64,000 nucleotides of DNA from Peribacillus sp. FSL H8-0477 (GCF_038002765.1 NZ_JBBODE010000001.1:2170001-2234000), one strand, 5' to 3'. Positions 53,039 through 63,958 are shown, numbered from the stretch's first letter. Translations and numbers: made by a program. Notes: generated from the sequence alone by a model not told the origin.

Positions 53039-54553
53039 TTATCCTTTCTTATCTTCGTTCTTGGTTAAAAGTTGAATGAATTTACGGAACCCCAGACGAC
53101 CCTCTTTATCACGCTTAAACACCCCTGCATCTTCAAGTGTTTGCAGAAACTTTTTACCTACTTCTTCTTTCAGAATTTCATCAACTGTCTCTCGTGAAAT
53201 CTGATTCCGATACGTTCCTTTAACCTGCTCTGCCCATTCACGATGATAGTCTTCAATGTGTTGATTTTCATCTAGTAAATAATTCCCCACAGCACGAAGT
53301 TCTTCATCCAGTCTTGCAGGTAATACCGCAAGGCCCATCACTTCTATTAAGCCGATATTTTCTTTTTTTATATGATGAACTTCCGCATGAGGATGAAATA
53401 TACCCATGGGATGTTCTTCACTCGTTCGATTATTCCGAAGCACTAAGTCCAGTTCAAACTGGCCATTTCGGTTTCTCGCAATTGGTGTAATGGCGTTATG
53501 TCTGTTCCCGGAAGTCTCCGCATAAATTTCAAGCTCCGGATCGCTGTACTGTTTCCATGCCTGCAAAATAAGTTCTGCCGCTTGAATCAGCTCTTTTTTT
53601 TCACTGCTCCTTATACGGATAACAGACATCGGCCATCTTAATAGGGTACACTCCATGTTTGGAAATGCAGACCAAGTAAAAGCGAACTCTTCTTCTGCTT
53701 TAGCCATAGCAAACTCATAACGACCGCCCTGATAATGATCATGCGTTAAAATCGACCCGCCCACAATTGGGATATCACTATTTGAACCGATGAAATAATG
53801 AGGAAATTGTTCAACAAATACTAACAGCCGTTCAAATGTATCTCTGCTGATTTTCATGTCTCGATGCTCTTCACATAATAAAATACAATGCTCATTATAG
53901 TACACGTATGGAGAATATTGCAGATACCATGTTTCCTCTGGTACATCTACTTTAATCAAGCGATGATTAGACCGCGCAGGATGCCCTATTCGTCCTGGAT
54001 ATCCTTCATTCTCTATGCATAATAAACAGGTTGGATAGGTAGTTTCTGATTTCCCCTTTTTTCTTTCCAGTGCAATTTGACGTGGATCCTTTTCAGGCTT
54101 AGAAAGGTTAATTGTAATATCCATTTCACCGTATTCAGTTGAAACTTGATACTGAATGTTCTTCGCAATTCGTTTGGTTTGAATATAATTATTGTTTTGG
54201 CTGAAACGATAAAAATAATCTGTAGCCTCCTTGGGGCTTTTACGATAGTTCTGGTAGAAGGTATCATTAACTTGTGAAGGCATCGGCAACATCGTATTCA
54301 TGAGTTTACTTGCAAATATTTCACGCTCATCAACGTACTCTTCGATGATTCCTTCTGCACACGCATAATCAACTATCTTTTCAAGAAGATCTGGAAGATC
54401 CTCATCACTATCTGCCTTGAGAGAGGGTTCCATCTGCTTAATTTGCAGCAGCCCCATCATCTGATTTCGTACATATATTTCATCATCTGCGTTCAACAGT
54501 TGAATCTTAATTGCTTTATTTATTAGCAGTTGAACCAATTGTATCCCTATCAA
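53039..54553 (-). CDS. galT: UDP-glucose-hexose-1-phosphate uridylyltransferase (class II)
   Basis: 504 residues, the length of the Gram-positive class II GalT. Marks include G-G-S-I-L-T-H-D-H-Y-Q-G-G near residue 265 and G-I-F-H-P-H-A-E-V-H-H-I near 400, the histidine clusters. C-L-L-C near 178 may bind zinc. It exchanges UMP between UDP-glucose and galactose-1-phosphate in the Leloir pathway. The start is TTG with GAGGTG six bases upstream. It follows galE by ten bases. Confidence 0.94.
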   Translation of the reverse strand: MIGIQLVQLLINKAIKIQLLNADDEIYVRNQMMGLLQIKQMEPSLKADSDEDLPDLLEKIVDYACAEGIIEEYVDEREIFASKLMNTMLPMPSQVNDTFYQNYRKSPKEATDYFYRFSQNNNYIQTKRIAKNIQYQVSTEYGEMDITINLSKPEKDPRQIALERKKGKSETTYPTCLLCIENEGYPGRIGHPARSNHRLIKVDVPEETWYLQYSPYVYYNEHCILLCEEHRDMKISRDTFERLLVFVEQFPHYFIGSNSDIPIVGGSILTHDHYQGGRYEFAMAKAEEEFAFTWSAFPNMECTLLRWPMSVIRIRSSEKKELIQAAELILQAWKQYSDPELEIYAETSGNRHNAITPIARNRNGQFELDLVLRNNRTSEEHPMGIFHPHAEVHHIKKENIGLIEVMGLAVLPARLDEELRAVGNYLLDENQHIEDYHREWAEQVKGTYRNQISRETVDEILKEEVGKKFLQTLEDAGVFKRDKEGRLGFRKFIQLLTKNEDKKG

Positions 54554-54563
54554 TTTCTACACC

Positions 54564-55553
54564 TCAGCTTTCATACCCCTCTTGGTGATGTTGATGCCAA
54601 TTCCAGGCATCTTGAATGATTTGCTCAATAGATGGCTTTTTGGGCCTCCAGCCTAGAATATTCCTTGCTCGTTCTGAAGAAGCAATTAATGTACTCGGAT
54701 CACCTGCACGGCGTGAACCAATCTCTACTTTAATCGGTAAACCTGTAATCTGTTCAGCCGACTCAATAATCTCTTTGACCGAAAATCCTTGGCTGCTGCC
54801 AAGGTTAATGATCTTGCTTTCTCCGCCATCTTGTAAATAACGCAGCGCTAGAATATGAGCATCTATTAAGTCCTCAACATGTACATAGTCCCTAATACAT
54901 GTACCATCTGATGTATCGTAATCATCACCAAAGATAATAATTTTTTCCCGTTTGCCCTGAGCAGTTTGTAAAACCAAAGGAATTAGATGACTCTCTGGAT
55001 GATGATCTTCACCAATTTCACCGGTAGATCTCGCACCTGCTACGTTAAAATAACGCAGTGCTACATAATTGATTCCATTGGCTTTTTCTGCCCATTTCAT
55101 CATTTTTTCCATAGCCAGTTTTGTTTCCCCGTAAGGACTCGTCGGCTCCGTTTTCATGTCCTCTGTTATTGGAACTTGCTCCGGCTCTCCATAAGTTGCG
55201 GCCGTTGACGAAAAGACGATTTTTTTCACATTAAATTCGGCTAACATTTCGAGAATAACCTGGGTACCAAATACATTGTTATCGTAATAGGCAAGCGGCT
55301 GCTCCACTGACTCCCCGACTAGAGAATTTGCTGCAAAATGCATGGCCGCTTCAATGGTTTCACTTTGAAAAACAGACCGAAGAAAATCACGATTACGGAT
55401 ATCACCTTGATAGAAAACCGCTTCAGGATGAATCGCTTGTTTGTGACCGGTCTGTAAATTATCAATCACAATCACCTTAAATCCTTGATCAATCAATTGA
55501 TAAACAGCATGTGACCCAATATATCCTGCACCACCAAAAACAACGATACTCAT
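54564..55553 (-). CDS. galE: UDP-glucose 4-epimerase
   Basis: 329 residues of the extended SDR type. G-G-A-G-Y-I-G-S-H at residues 6-14 binds NAD. S-S-T-A-A-T-Y-G-E-P near 123 carries the catalytic Ser/Thr, and S-P-Y-G-E-T-K near 147 the Tyr-x-x-x-Lys pair. It interconverts UDP-galactose and UDP-glucose, closing the cycle started by GalK and GalT. The gene overlaps galK by four bases (ATGA). Confidence 0.95.
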   Translation of the reverse strand: MSIVVFGGAGYIGSHAVYQLIDQGFKVIVIDNLQTGHKQAIHPEAVFYQGDIRNRDFLRSVFQSETIEAAMHFAANSLVGESVEQPLAYYDNNVFGTQVILEMLAEFNVKKIVFSSTAATYGEPEQVPITEDMKTEPTSPYGETKLAMEKMMKWAEKANGINYVALRYFNVAGARSTGEIGEDHHPESHLIPLVLQTAQGKREKIIIFGDDYDTSDGTCIRDYVHVEDLIDAHILALRYLQDGGESKIINLGSSQGFSVKEIIESAEQITGLPIKVEIGSRRAGDPSTLIASSERARNILGWRPKKPSIEQIIQDAWNWHQHHQEGYES

Positions 55554-56737
55554 ACAATCACCTCTTCCAAGTCTAGTAGTTCTTTTGCGCCGTCCCCAAC
55601 ATTAACCTCATAAAAAGAAGCATGATAACCCATTCCTTCGTTATATACCTTCCCAACAGATTCAATGATCGCTGGAATTTTCTTTTTCTCTACAAGTGCA
55701 ATAGCACAGCCTCCAAAGCCCGCACCCGTCATCCTTGCCCCTAGAACTCCATCTTGTTTCTGTGCCGCAGCAACAAGGAGGTCTAACTCTTTTCCTGTAA
55801 CCTCATAATCTTCTTTCAGTGAAGTATGCGATTCGTCCATTAATCTTCCAAACTCAATTAAGTTTCCTTGATTTAAGGCGGACATTGCCTGCAGTGTCCT
55901 GTTGTTTTCATAGACCGCGTGACGAGCTCTTTTCCGAATAGTCTCATCTTTAATTGTGTCTTTATATTGTTCATATTGTTCTAGATTCAAAGAGCATAAC
56001 TCATTAATGTCTATTGATTTCCGAAGTTCTTTAAGTGCTGCCTCACATTCACTTCTTCGCTCGTTATATTTGGATTCAGCTAACTCTCGTCTTTTATTAG
56101 TATTCATAATTAAAATGCCATGGTCAATCAATTCAATCGGTGCGTATTCATAGTCGAGCGTTTCACAGTTTAATAAAACAGCTGCATTTTTTTTACCCAT
56201 CCCAACTGCAAATTGATCCATAATTCCACTATTAACCCCGATAAACTCATTTTCCACACGTTGACCAAGTTTCACTAGTTCAATTCGATCGATCGTATGC
56301 GAAAAGAGCTTCTCAAGTAAAACCCCCGTAACCATTTCAATAGATGCAGATGAAGATAATCCAGCTCCATTCGGAATAGTACCAAAATAAAGGACGTCAA
56401 GTCCATGTTCGATTTCATATCCGGCTGCTTTTAAATATCGAATGACCCCCTTGGGATAGTTCGCCCATTGATGCCGATGATTAAAATCTAATTCCTCGAT
56501 GTCGAACTCAATAACTCCCGCTTCTTCGAAATTCAGCGAGTACATTCTAATTTTAGTATCCTTCCGCTTTGCAGCGATTGCGTAAGTCCCTTTGGTAATC
56601 GCACAAGGAAAAACATATCCGCCGTTATAATCCGTATGTTCACCAATTAAGTTAATCCGTCCTGGTGCAAAAAACAATCTATGCTGATCATGTCCAAATA
56701 CTTCTGTAAACTTATCAACTAACACCTTACTTTTCAT
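55550..56737 (-). CDS. galK: galactokinase
   Basis: 395 residues of the GHMP kinase family. G-R-I-N-L-I-G-E-H-T-D-Y-N-G-G near residue 27 is the galactose signature, G-A-G-L-S-S-S-A-S near 125 the ATP loop, and T-G-A-G-F-G-G-C-A near 345 the third motif. It makes galactose-1-phosphate. ATG 56737 has AGGAGGG five bases upstream; an in-frame ATG at 56767 has none. It is the first gene of the gal operon. Confidence 0.95.
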   Translation of the reverse strand: MKSKVLVDKFTEVFGHDQHRLFFAPGRINLIGEHTDYNGGYVFPCAITKGTYAIAAKRKDTKIRMYSLNFEEAGVIEFDIEELDFNHRHQWANYPKGVIRYLKAAGYEIEHGLDVLYFGTIPNGAGLSSSASIEMVTGVLLEKLFSHTIDRIELVKLGQRVENEFIGVNSGIMDQFAVGMGKKNAAVLLNCETLDYEYAPIELIDHGILIMNTNKRRELAESKYNERRSECEAALKELRKSIDINELCSLNLEQYEQYKDTIKDETIRKRARHAVYENNRTLQAMSALNQGNLIEFGRLMDESHTSLKEDYEVTGKELDLLVAAAQKQDGVLGARMTGAGFGGCAIALVEKKKIPAIIESVGKVYNEGMGYHASFYEVNVGDGAKELLDLEEVIV

Positions 56738-56802
56738 AAATTCCCTCCTAATAATCATGTACCGCACGTTTATCGCTCTTTCAGGAAAGCGCCTTCATTA
56801 TT

Positions 56803-56830
56803 AGTATAATACAGTTAACACACTAGTCAA
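56803..56830 (-). promoter_or_regulatory. promoter of the gal operon
   Basis: On the minus strand TTGACT and TATACT are 16 bases apart, about 65 bases before galK. Confidence 0.65.
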
Positions 56831-56833
56831 TAA

Positions 56834-56865
56834 TTTTAGTAAAAATTAAGTAATGTTTTACTAAA
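56834..56865. promoter_or_regulatory. candidate GalR operator
   Basis: TTTAGTAAAA and TTTTACTAAA form an inverted repeat with an 11-base spacer directly upstream of the -35 box. Related TTTACTAAA words recur near 52019-52036, beyond the galR stop. Confidence 0.45.
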
Positions 56866-56866
56866 C

Positions 56867-56912
56867 AAAAAAAGACGTGAACAGCAAAAAGAATTTTGCT
56901 GTTCACGTCTTT
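56867..56912 (-). terminator. terminator of the rRNA methyltransferase gene
   Basis: A perfect 19-base stem starting AAAGACGTGAACAGC, with T run on the minus strand. Confidence 0.9.
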
Positions 56913-56927
56913 AATGAGGGTAAAAAA

Positions 56928-58127
56928 TCAGCCTGAGATTTTTTTTATAAATACTACCTTTAAGTAGTTTCCTTCACGGTATTCAGGAATTGTTTTAAAA
57001 TCCTGCGGCAATGTATAGGTTTCAAGAATTTGATAAGTTCCGCCCGTTTCCTTAAAGGCTGTCGCAATAAAACCTTTGAACTTCTTCATATCAAACCCGC
57101 TGCTATTCGTAGAAGCGACAATTACGCCGTTATCTTCAGTAATCGCAATGGTTTCCTTAATTAGATCTTTGTAATCCTTTGCGGCGCTAAAGATAAACTT
57201 CTTCGACTTCGCAAAGCTTGGCGGATCAAGGATGACCACGTCAAATTTAAGATTTTTCTTAACGGCATATTTAAAGTATTTAAACACATCCATCACAACG
57301 ATACTATGTGCTTCATGATCAATTCCATTTATACTTAGCTGCTCAATTGTTTTCGGAAGACTGCGGTTGGCTAGATCGACACTCGTCGTCTTAGCCGCAC
57401 CACCAAGTGCTGCAAACACTGAAAAGGCTCCTGTATAAGAAAACGTATTTAGGACTTGTTTATCTGCTGCATAGCGCTCACGAATCGTTTTTCGTACCTC
57501 ACGCTGATCCAGGAAGACTCCCACCATAGCACCGTCATTCAAATAGATAGCAAATTGAACGCCATTTTCTTTAACCATTAACGGAAACTCCGGTTCTTCT
57601 CCACACACAAAATCGTTGTCATCCAGATACTGACCTTTCGTATCGAAGCGTTTCTTCTCATAAATGGATTTAACTTCAGCCACTTGCTGCAGCGCTTCAA
57701 TAATATAGTTCTTAAATGCATAAATACCTTCACTATACCAATTGATTACATAATGTCCGGCAAAGTAATCGATGGTAAAGCCGCCAATTCCATCTCCTTC
57801 TCCGTTAAATAAACGGAAAGCTGTGGTTTCTTCATCCTCAAAAAAAGGTTGACGATAGGCACAAGCTGACGCCATTTTTTTTGTGAAAAATGCTTGGTCA
57901 ATTTCTTCTTTTTCATTATGTGATAATACCCAGCCATACCCCTTATTCTGTTTACCGAAATAGCCGCGGGCGATGAATGCACCTTTATCATCAACAAGAC
58001 GAACGATAGTGCTTTCTTCCTGTAAATCATCTACGTTAACGATTGCCTCTTTCACAATCAGTGGATAGCCATCATGATATTTTTTTGTTAATTTACCTTT
58101 TATTTTTACATCGATTTCTTTTTTCAT
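56928..58127 (-). CDS. class I rRNA methyltransferase (RlmI-like)
   Basis: 399 residues. An N-terminal PUA domain (residues 1-75) is followed by a central RlmI-type domain with D-G-A-M-V-G-V-F-L-D-Q-R and a SAM-binding domain with V-L-N-T-F-S-Y-T-G-A-F-S-V-F near 222 and V-I-L-D-P-P-S-F-A near 300, the N/D-P-P-S/F motif. RlmI methylates C5 of a cytosine in 23S rRNA; this enzyme likely acts similarly, but the position is not known. ATG 58127 (M-K-K-E-I-D) has AAGG nine bases upstream; ATG 58136 abuts that site. Confidence 0.88.
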   Translation of the reverse strand: MKKEIDVKIKGKLTKKYHDGYPLIVKEAIVNVDDLQEESTIVRLVDDKGAFIARGYFGKQNKGYGWVLSHNEKEEIDQAFFTKKMASACAYRQPFFEDEETTAFRLFNGEGDGIGGFTIDYFAGHYVINWYSEGIYAFKNYIIEALQQVAEVKSIYEKKRFDTKGQYLDDNDFVCGEEPEFPLMVKENGVQFAIYLNDGAMVGVFLDQREVRKTIRERYAADKQVLNTFSYTGAFSVFAALGGAAKTTSVDLANRSLPKTIEQLSINGIDHEAHSIVVMDVFKYFKYAVKKNLKFDVVILDPPSFAKSKKFIFSAAKDYKDLIKETIAITEDNGVIVASTNSSGFDMKKFKGFIATAFKETGGTYQILETYTLPQDFKTIPEYREGNYLKVVFIKKISG

Positions 58128-58298
58128 TCTACTCATCCTTCTCGCCAGGTTCTATATAGTCATTAACCTAGCTATTCCTATCATCTCATTTTCCAATACG
58201 TTTCGCAAAGTTCGTCGTTAATAAATCCTGTTTCTGTTATCAAAATTATCAGAACCATATTATAATTGATTTAATACGCACATAAAGGTGGAGATATA

Positions 58299-59237
58299 AT
58301 GATTAGAACCGGCATTATTGGATTAGGCGCAATTGGACAACGGATTATTCATGCATTTAACAACCATCCAAAAATCAAGATTACAGCTGTTTGTGATCAC
58401 CTTGAAGCGCTCGCTGACAAAACGGCAGCAACTTACAATGTACAGGCATTCACCAATCACGAAGAAATGCTTGAACAGATGCAGTTTGATTTAGTTTACG
58501 TTGCCGTTCCACCAAAATATCATCATCAAGTTGCTTCAGCTGTTATTGAGAAGAACATACATATTCTCTGTGAAAAGCCACTTGCGAATTCCTTAGAAGA
58601 AGCAGTCAGCCTGCATCAATCTGCTCAATCTGCTTCCATCGTCCACGCGATGAATTTCCCGTTACATTACCAAGCTGAAAGCAGAATGTTTTCGCAGCTG
58701 CTACGAACAAATTACATTGGAGAGCTGCGTCGTGTCGAGCTGAAGATGCATTTTCCAAACTGGCCGAGATTATGGCAGCAAAATGCTTGGGTAGGCAGTC
58801 GTGAACAGGGCGGATTTACACTCGAAGTGGGCATACATTTCATTCAACAAATACAACAGATTTTCGGTCCGGTGAACGTAATCAATAAATCTATTCAATA
58901 TCCTAAGGACCCAGAAGCAAGTGAAGATGCCCTGCTAGCTGTATTAAATGTCGATAATGGCATACCAATCTTACTGGATGGAATAGCACATACAGCTGGA
59001 AGTGAACAAATTGCTTTTACTGCGTATGGAACAAAAGGTACCCTTTCCCTCCTCGATTGGTCGAAGATAGAAGGAGGAAAAATTGGTGATCAGATTAAGC
59101 CTATTGAAGCAGATCAACGTCTTTCCCTTTCACTTGTAGATGAACTCGTAAAAGCAATTGAAGGTGAGAACGCAGAACTCGTTACCTTTTCTGCTGGTCT
59201 TGAGGCCCAAAGAGTACTCGAGCAATTACGGAGCTAG
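58299..59237 (+). CDS. Gfo/Idh/MocA-family oxidoreductase
   Basis: 312 residues. The NAD(P)-binding N-terminal domain starts T-G-I-I-G-L-G-A-I-G-Q-R; V-A-V-P-P-K-Y-H near residue 68 and C-E-K-P-L-A near 92 are family signatures, the latter with the catalytic Lys. The C-terminal sheet domain has G-G-F-T-L-E-V-G-I-H-F near 172 with the conserved His. It likely oxidises a sugar, inositol or similar polyol. GGTGGAG precedes ATG. It is a single gene; context gives no substrate. Confidence 0.87.
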   Translation: MIRTGIIGLGAIGQRIIHAFNNHPKIKITAVCDHLEALADKTAATYNVQAFTNHEEMLEQMQFDLVYVAVPPKYHHQVASAVIEKNIHILCEKPLANSLEEAVSLHQSAQSASIVHAMNFPLHYQAESRMFSQLLRTNYIGELRRVELKMHFPNWPRLWQQNAWVGSREQGGFTLEVGIHFIQQIQQIFGPVNVINKSIQYPKDPEASEDALLAVLNVDNGIPILLDGIAHTAGSEQIAFTAYGTKGTLSLLDWSKIEGGKIGDQIKPIEADQRLSLSLVDELVKAIEGENAELVTFSAGLEAQRVLEQLRS

Positions 59238-59299
59238 TCTATACAGAAGAAACACTCATCTTGAACTAACTAGCTTCTCTAGCAGAGATGATAAGAAGT

Positions 59300-59443
59300 T
59301 AGACCGATAAAGTGGTCTCGTGGACTGATACAACCATGAATTAAGCTGATAAATGTTTGCTAGACCGATATCATAGCTGCTTGACCGATATTCATTGCTG
59401 GTAGACCGATAAAATGGTCCCGTAGACTGATATCGCTTTGTCC
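59300..59443. repeat. seven TAGACCGATA elements in about 21-bp phase
   Basis: TAGACCGATA or close variants start at 59300, 59321, 59342, 59361, 59381, 59402 and 59423. Spacings are 21, 21, 19, 20, 21 and 21. The ten-base core is conserved and the remaining eleven bases vary. The array lies between two convergent genes, with a terminator behind it. A 74-residue minus-strand frame over it is judged non-coding. Confidence 0.85.
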
Positions 59444-59482
59444 CTAGCGGAAAGACGGCATTCATCTTCATATTTTCCAAAT

Positions 59483-59510
59483 AAAACGCCCTGATAGACA
59501 GGGCGTTTCT
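59483..59510. terminator. terminator between the repeat array and the EIIC-like gene
   Basis: AAACGCCCTG and CAGGGCGTTT arms with a short loop, A run and T-rich sides. Confidence 0.8.
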
Positions 59511-59516
59511 TCTACA

Positions 59517-60536
59517 TTATTGGACTTTCATATGTAAATCACCTGTTTTTGTCCAGCCAATTGTTTTTAAAGCCTGATGCAAGACCAGCGTAATAATAAT
59601 CGGCAGGACCATACCGATAGCGACATAAATCAAAAAGACGTTCAATCCCTGGTTTGTCAGGATGCTGATTGGCGCAATAAGAGAACTTAATCCCATGCCG
59701 CCCAATTCATATGGAACCTGAAGGTCAAAAACCAGCGTGGCAATCGGTGCACAGACTATTGCTGCTACGAAAGGCGGAATAACTAAGCGTGGATTCTTAA
59801 TTAAGTTGGGGAATTGAACCTTAGGTGTGACGATTGCTTGAGCCAAAAATCCACCTAAGTCATTCTCCTTACGCGACATAGCTGTAAACCCGACGAACTG
59901 AACCGTACAGCCAATTAAAGCAGCTGCACTTGAGACCGGATCCAGCTGCAGGGCAATGGCGAGCGCTGCTGAGGACGCTGGAGTCATTAACAGGATGCTC
60001 CAAATAAGTGCGATTACCATTGACCCGACTAGCGGGTAACCTTGAACTGCCACAGTAATTTGGGCACTAATTGAATTTAATAGCGGCGTTGTAACCGCAG
60101 CTAAGCCCGCTCCTGCCACACCTCCAACTAAGATTGCAGCCATCGGAACAGCCATCATATCTAATTTTGTTTTCCCTACCAAACGTTTTCCTATGTAGGT
60201 GGCAATAACAGCGGCTGCAGCGGCACTAATCGGCTGCCCAGTGACAATCGACATCGTCCCTTCGTTCATACTAATGGCCGCTCCGCCAACTGATGCACAA
60301 ACCATGGAGCTAAAAATAACTAATGAATTCCCGCCTAATTGATAGGCAATTCCTACTCCTATTGCTGGTGCAAGTAATACTTTTGCTGCGCCTCCAATAA
60401 GTAGGAACGTTTCCCACCCAAAGTATTTTCCAAATGATTCAAATAACAGGCCGATTCCTAAAGTGACAAGAACCGCATTCGCAATTCCTCCAGAGGCCTT
60501 ATACATCCGATCGATAACATATTCACTTTTCTTCAT
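59517..60536 (-). CDS. PTS EIIC-like membrane protein (PTS_EIIC_2 type)
   Basis: 339 residues with about ten membrane segments and many Gly/Ala. G-G-I-A-N-A-V-L-V-T-L-G-I-G near residue 16 and G-Q-P-I-S-A-A-A-A-A-V near 100 fit the PTS_EIIC_2 family, which lacks the usual phosphorylation partners. No EIIA or EIIB gene lies near, so transport by phosphotransfer is unproven. ATG 60536 has TAGGAG eight bases upstream; the open frame reaches 60614. Confidence 0.72.
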   Translation of the reverse strand: MKKSEYVIDRMYKASGGIANAVLVTLGIGLLFESFGKYFGWETFLLIGGAAKVLLAPAIGVGIAYQLGGNSLVIFSSMVCASVGGAAISMNEGTMSIVTGQPISAAAAAVIATYIGKRLVGKTKLDMMAVPMAAILVGGVAGAGLAAVTTPLLNSISAQITVAVQGYPLVGSMVIALIWSILLMTPASSAALAIALQLDPVSSAAALIGCTVQFVGFTAMSRKENDLGGFLAQAIVTPKVQFPNLIKNPRLVIPPFVAAIVCAPIATLVFDLQVPYELGGMGLSSLIAPISILTNQGLNVFLIYVAIGMVLPIIITLVLHQALKTIGWTKTGDLHMKVQ

Positions 60537-60664
60537 GTTTTCACTCCTAGATGCTGATATTTTAAGATAGATACTGAATCGGATAACTATATGATGCTTG
60601 ATGCGAAATAACATTATACTAGCACAAATATTCTGAAAACAATAGATGTTTTTATATCACTAAA

Positions 60665-60697
60665 ATAAAAAAGCTATTTATAAGATAATAAATAGCT
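60665..60697 (-). terminator. terminator of gltC
   Basis: AGCTATTTATT and ATAAATAGCT arms on the minus strand, then TTTTTT. Confidence 0.8.
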
Positions 60698-60747
60698 AGA
60701 AGGTAGTATTCAATTAAAGAATATATTATCGCTGAATAAGATGTGAT

Positions 60748-61653
60748 TTAATTTGTAAAGCCATTTAATTTCACAAAAAAGTTCCTTAAAAATTGGTAAA
60801 AGATTCGTTCTGTCGGCATTAACTCTCGTTCTTTTGGAATGATTACTCCCACATTTCGAGAGACTTCCGGTCCTGTTAAAGGCACTCTTACGGTTGATCG
60901 GGGGAGACTATCAATTAAAGTGATCTCAGGAATAAGCGTTACTCCAAGGCCCGCAGATACCAATCCCTTTATAGCATCAATATCTTGTCCTTCAAATGAA
61001 GTTAAAGGCGTAAATCCTGCTTTCTGACAAGCATCTACAACCATATCTCTCATAATAAATCCTTCTGGAAATAGAATGAAAGAATCTTCTTTTAAGTCAC
61101 TAAGTGCTATTGCTGAACGATTTGCAAGGGGATGATCTGTTGAAAGCAGCGCAACAATATTGTCTAAGAATAAAACTTCCCCTTTTATTTTCTTTAACCC
61201 ACGAGGTACAGGGGCAACTAGAGCAATATCGACTCCCCCTTTTATAACTTCCTCAATTAATTCGTGATATGATCCTTGCAAAAGTTTGAATTTAACATCT
61301 GGATATTGCTTACGAAAAGCAGAGATGACAGTTGGAAGCATATAGGAGGCTAGGCTGCTTGGATAGCCTACCCGAATAGTCCCTTTTTCAGGATCAAGAC
61401 TTTCCTGTACTTCACGTACCCCTTGGTCAATCACATTAATAGCTTGCTCCATAAATGCAAGAAATGTGCTGCCAATAGGAGTCAGTCTGATACTGCGTCC
61501 TTCACGAAAGAACAATGGAACGCCCAGTTCAGCTTCCAGGTTGAAGATTTGCCGGCTTACTGCGGATTGTGCAACATGAAGAGATGTCGATGCTTCTGTC
61601 ATATGTTCTCGCTTTGCAACTTCGATAAAGTACTTAATCTGTCTTAGCTCCAA
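60748..61653 (-). CDS. gltC: LysR-family regulator GltC
   Basis: 301 residues, similar to B. subtilis GltC along its length. The winged helix is residues 1-60, with H-M-T-E-A-S-T-S-L-H-V-A-Q-S-A-V-S-R-Q-I. The effector domain has G-Y-P-S-S-L-A-S near 96, F-I-L-F-P-E-G-F near 190 and I-K-G-L-V-S-A-G-L-G-V-T-L-I-P near 226. The start is TTG, nine bases after AAGG. In B. subtilis GltC activates gltAB and interacts with glutamate dehydrogenase; here it stands divergent from gdhA, which is a different target layout. Confidence 0.85.
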   Translation of the reverse strand: MELRQIKYFIEVAKREHMTEASTSLHVAQSAVSRQIFNLEAELGVPLFFREGRSIRLTPIGSTFLAFMEQAINVIDQGVREVQESLDPEKGTIRVGYPSSLASYMLPTVISAFRKQYPDVKFKLLQGSYHELIEEVIKGGVDIALVAPVPRGLKKIKGEVLFLDNIVALLSTDHPLANRSAIALSDLKEDSFILFPEGFIMRDMVVDACQKAGFTPLTSFEGQDIDAIKGLVSAGLGVTLIPEITLIDSLPRSTVRVPLTGPEVSRNVGVIIPKERELMPTERIFYQFLRNFFVKLNGFTN

Positions 61654-61693
61654 TAACGTTTACCTTCTTCCATCTTAATAAAGCATGATTACT

Positions 61694-61708
61694 ATCTAAT
61701 ATTCAGAT
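61694..61708. promoter_or_regulatory. candidate GltC box
   Basis: ATCTAATATTCAGAT is a 15-base LysR-type dyad (ATCTA-N5-CAGAT), close in form to the B. subtilis GltC box ATCTC-N5-GAGAT. It lies between gltC and gdhA; further AGATAGAT words follow. Confidence 0.55.
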
Positions 61709-61746
61709 TGTTTAGATAGATTTTAAATTATAAACTAGATAAATAG

Positions 61747-63195
<1,449 letters not shown>

Positions 63196-63207
63196 ATTTC
63201 ACCTAAT

Positions 63208-63236
63208 AAAACTCAACGAAATCGTTGAGTTTTTTT
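63208..63236 (+). terminator. terminator of gdhA
   Basis: AAACTCAACG and CGTTGAGTTT arms with a four-base loop and T run. Confidence 0.9.
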
Positions 63237-63340
63237 GTTGCGATCAGTTCCCTCAAACCTTTATTTATGATTCTTTTGAGGAAATGGAGATAATGATGAT
63301 AAACTAAACATATAAGAGAACGTATAAGGAGGTTACACGT

Positions 63341-63958
63341 ATGAAAGTGATTCTATTTGGCGCAACAGGAAAGACAGGCGAGCTCGTCGTACAGCAAGCA
63401 CTAGAAGCTGGGCTTGAGATTACGGCTTTTGTTCGAAACCCACAAAAGATGAAAACATCACATCCTTTGCTTCATGTTATAGAAGGCGATGCCTTAGACA
63501 GAAATGCTGTAAGAAACGCAATGGAAGGACAAGATGCAGTCATCTCCTGCCTTGGTTCGAATACTGGTTTAAGGAAGTCAACTGTACTTGGAGAAATGGG
63601 TACGAATATTGTACATGCTATGAAAGAAAAAAACGTATCGCGTATTGTCTATCTTGCTTCAGCTGGTATTGACAAAGAAATCCCAGGTGTTTCAGGAAAA
63701 CTAGTAATGAAGCTGCTAGGTAAGGTTCTTGCTGATCACCGTACGGCCGTCGATGCGATTAAAGCTAACCAGCTTGACTGGACGATAGCCCGCCCTATGA
63801 GTCTAAATGATGGTCCTTTAATTGGTTCATACCGAGAGGATTTCAAGGGTGTTCCAAAGAATGGCCGAGCAATCAGCCGGGCAGATGTTGCGCATTTCCT
63901 TCTTCGCAGTCTTGAGGATCAGAAATACAGTAAGCAATCTGTAGCTATTTGCTATTAA
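63341..63958 (+). CDS. NAD(P)-binding SDR-like protein (NmrA/YwnB type)
   Basis: 205 residues of the atypical SDR fold. G-A-T-G-K-T-G at residues 8-14 binds NAD(P); A-F-V-R-N-P-Q-K near 30 binds the adenosine; V-I-S-C-L-G near 70 and W-T-I-A-R-P near 145 are typical of flavin-reductase/NmrA-like proteins such as YwnB. The catalytic Tyr-Lys pair is not evident. Function unknown. AAGGAGG is eight bases before ATG. Confidence 0.82.
   Translation: MKVILFGATGKTGELVVQQALEAGLEITAFVRNPQKMKTSHPLLHVIEGDALDRNAVRNAMEGQDAVISCLGSNTGLRKSTVLGEMGTNIVHAMKEKNVSRIVYLASAGIDKEIPGVSGKLVMKLLGKVLADHRTAVDAIKANQLDWTIARPMSLNDGPLIGSYREDFKGVPKNGRAISRADVAHFLLRSLEDQKYSKQSVAICY

Noticed and set aside
59256..59480. 74-residue minus-strand frame with Y-R-S-T repeats
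   Set aside because: It only translates the TAGACCGATA array; two spacings of 19 and 20 bases break the frame pattern and no family is evident.
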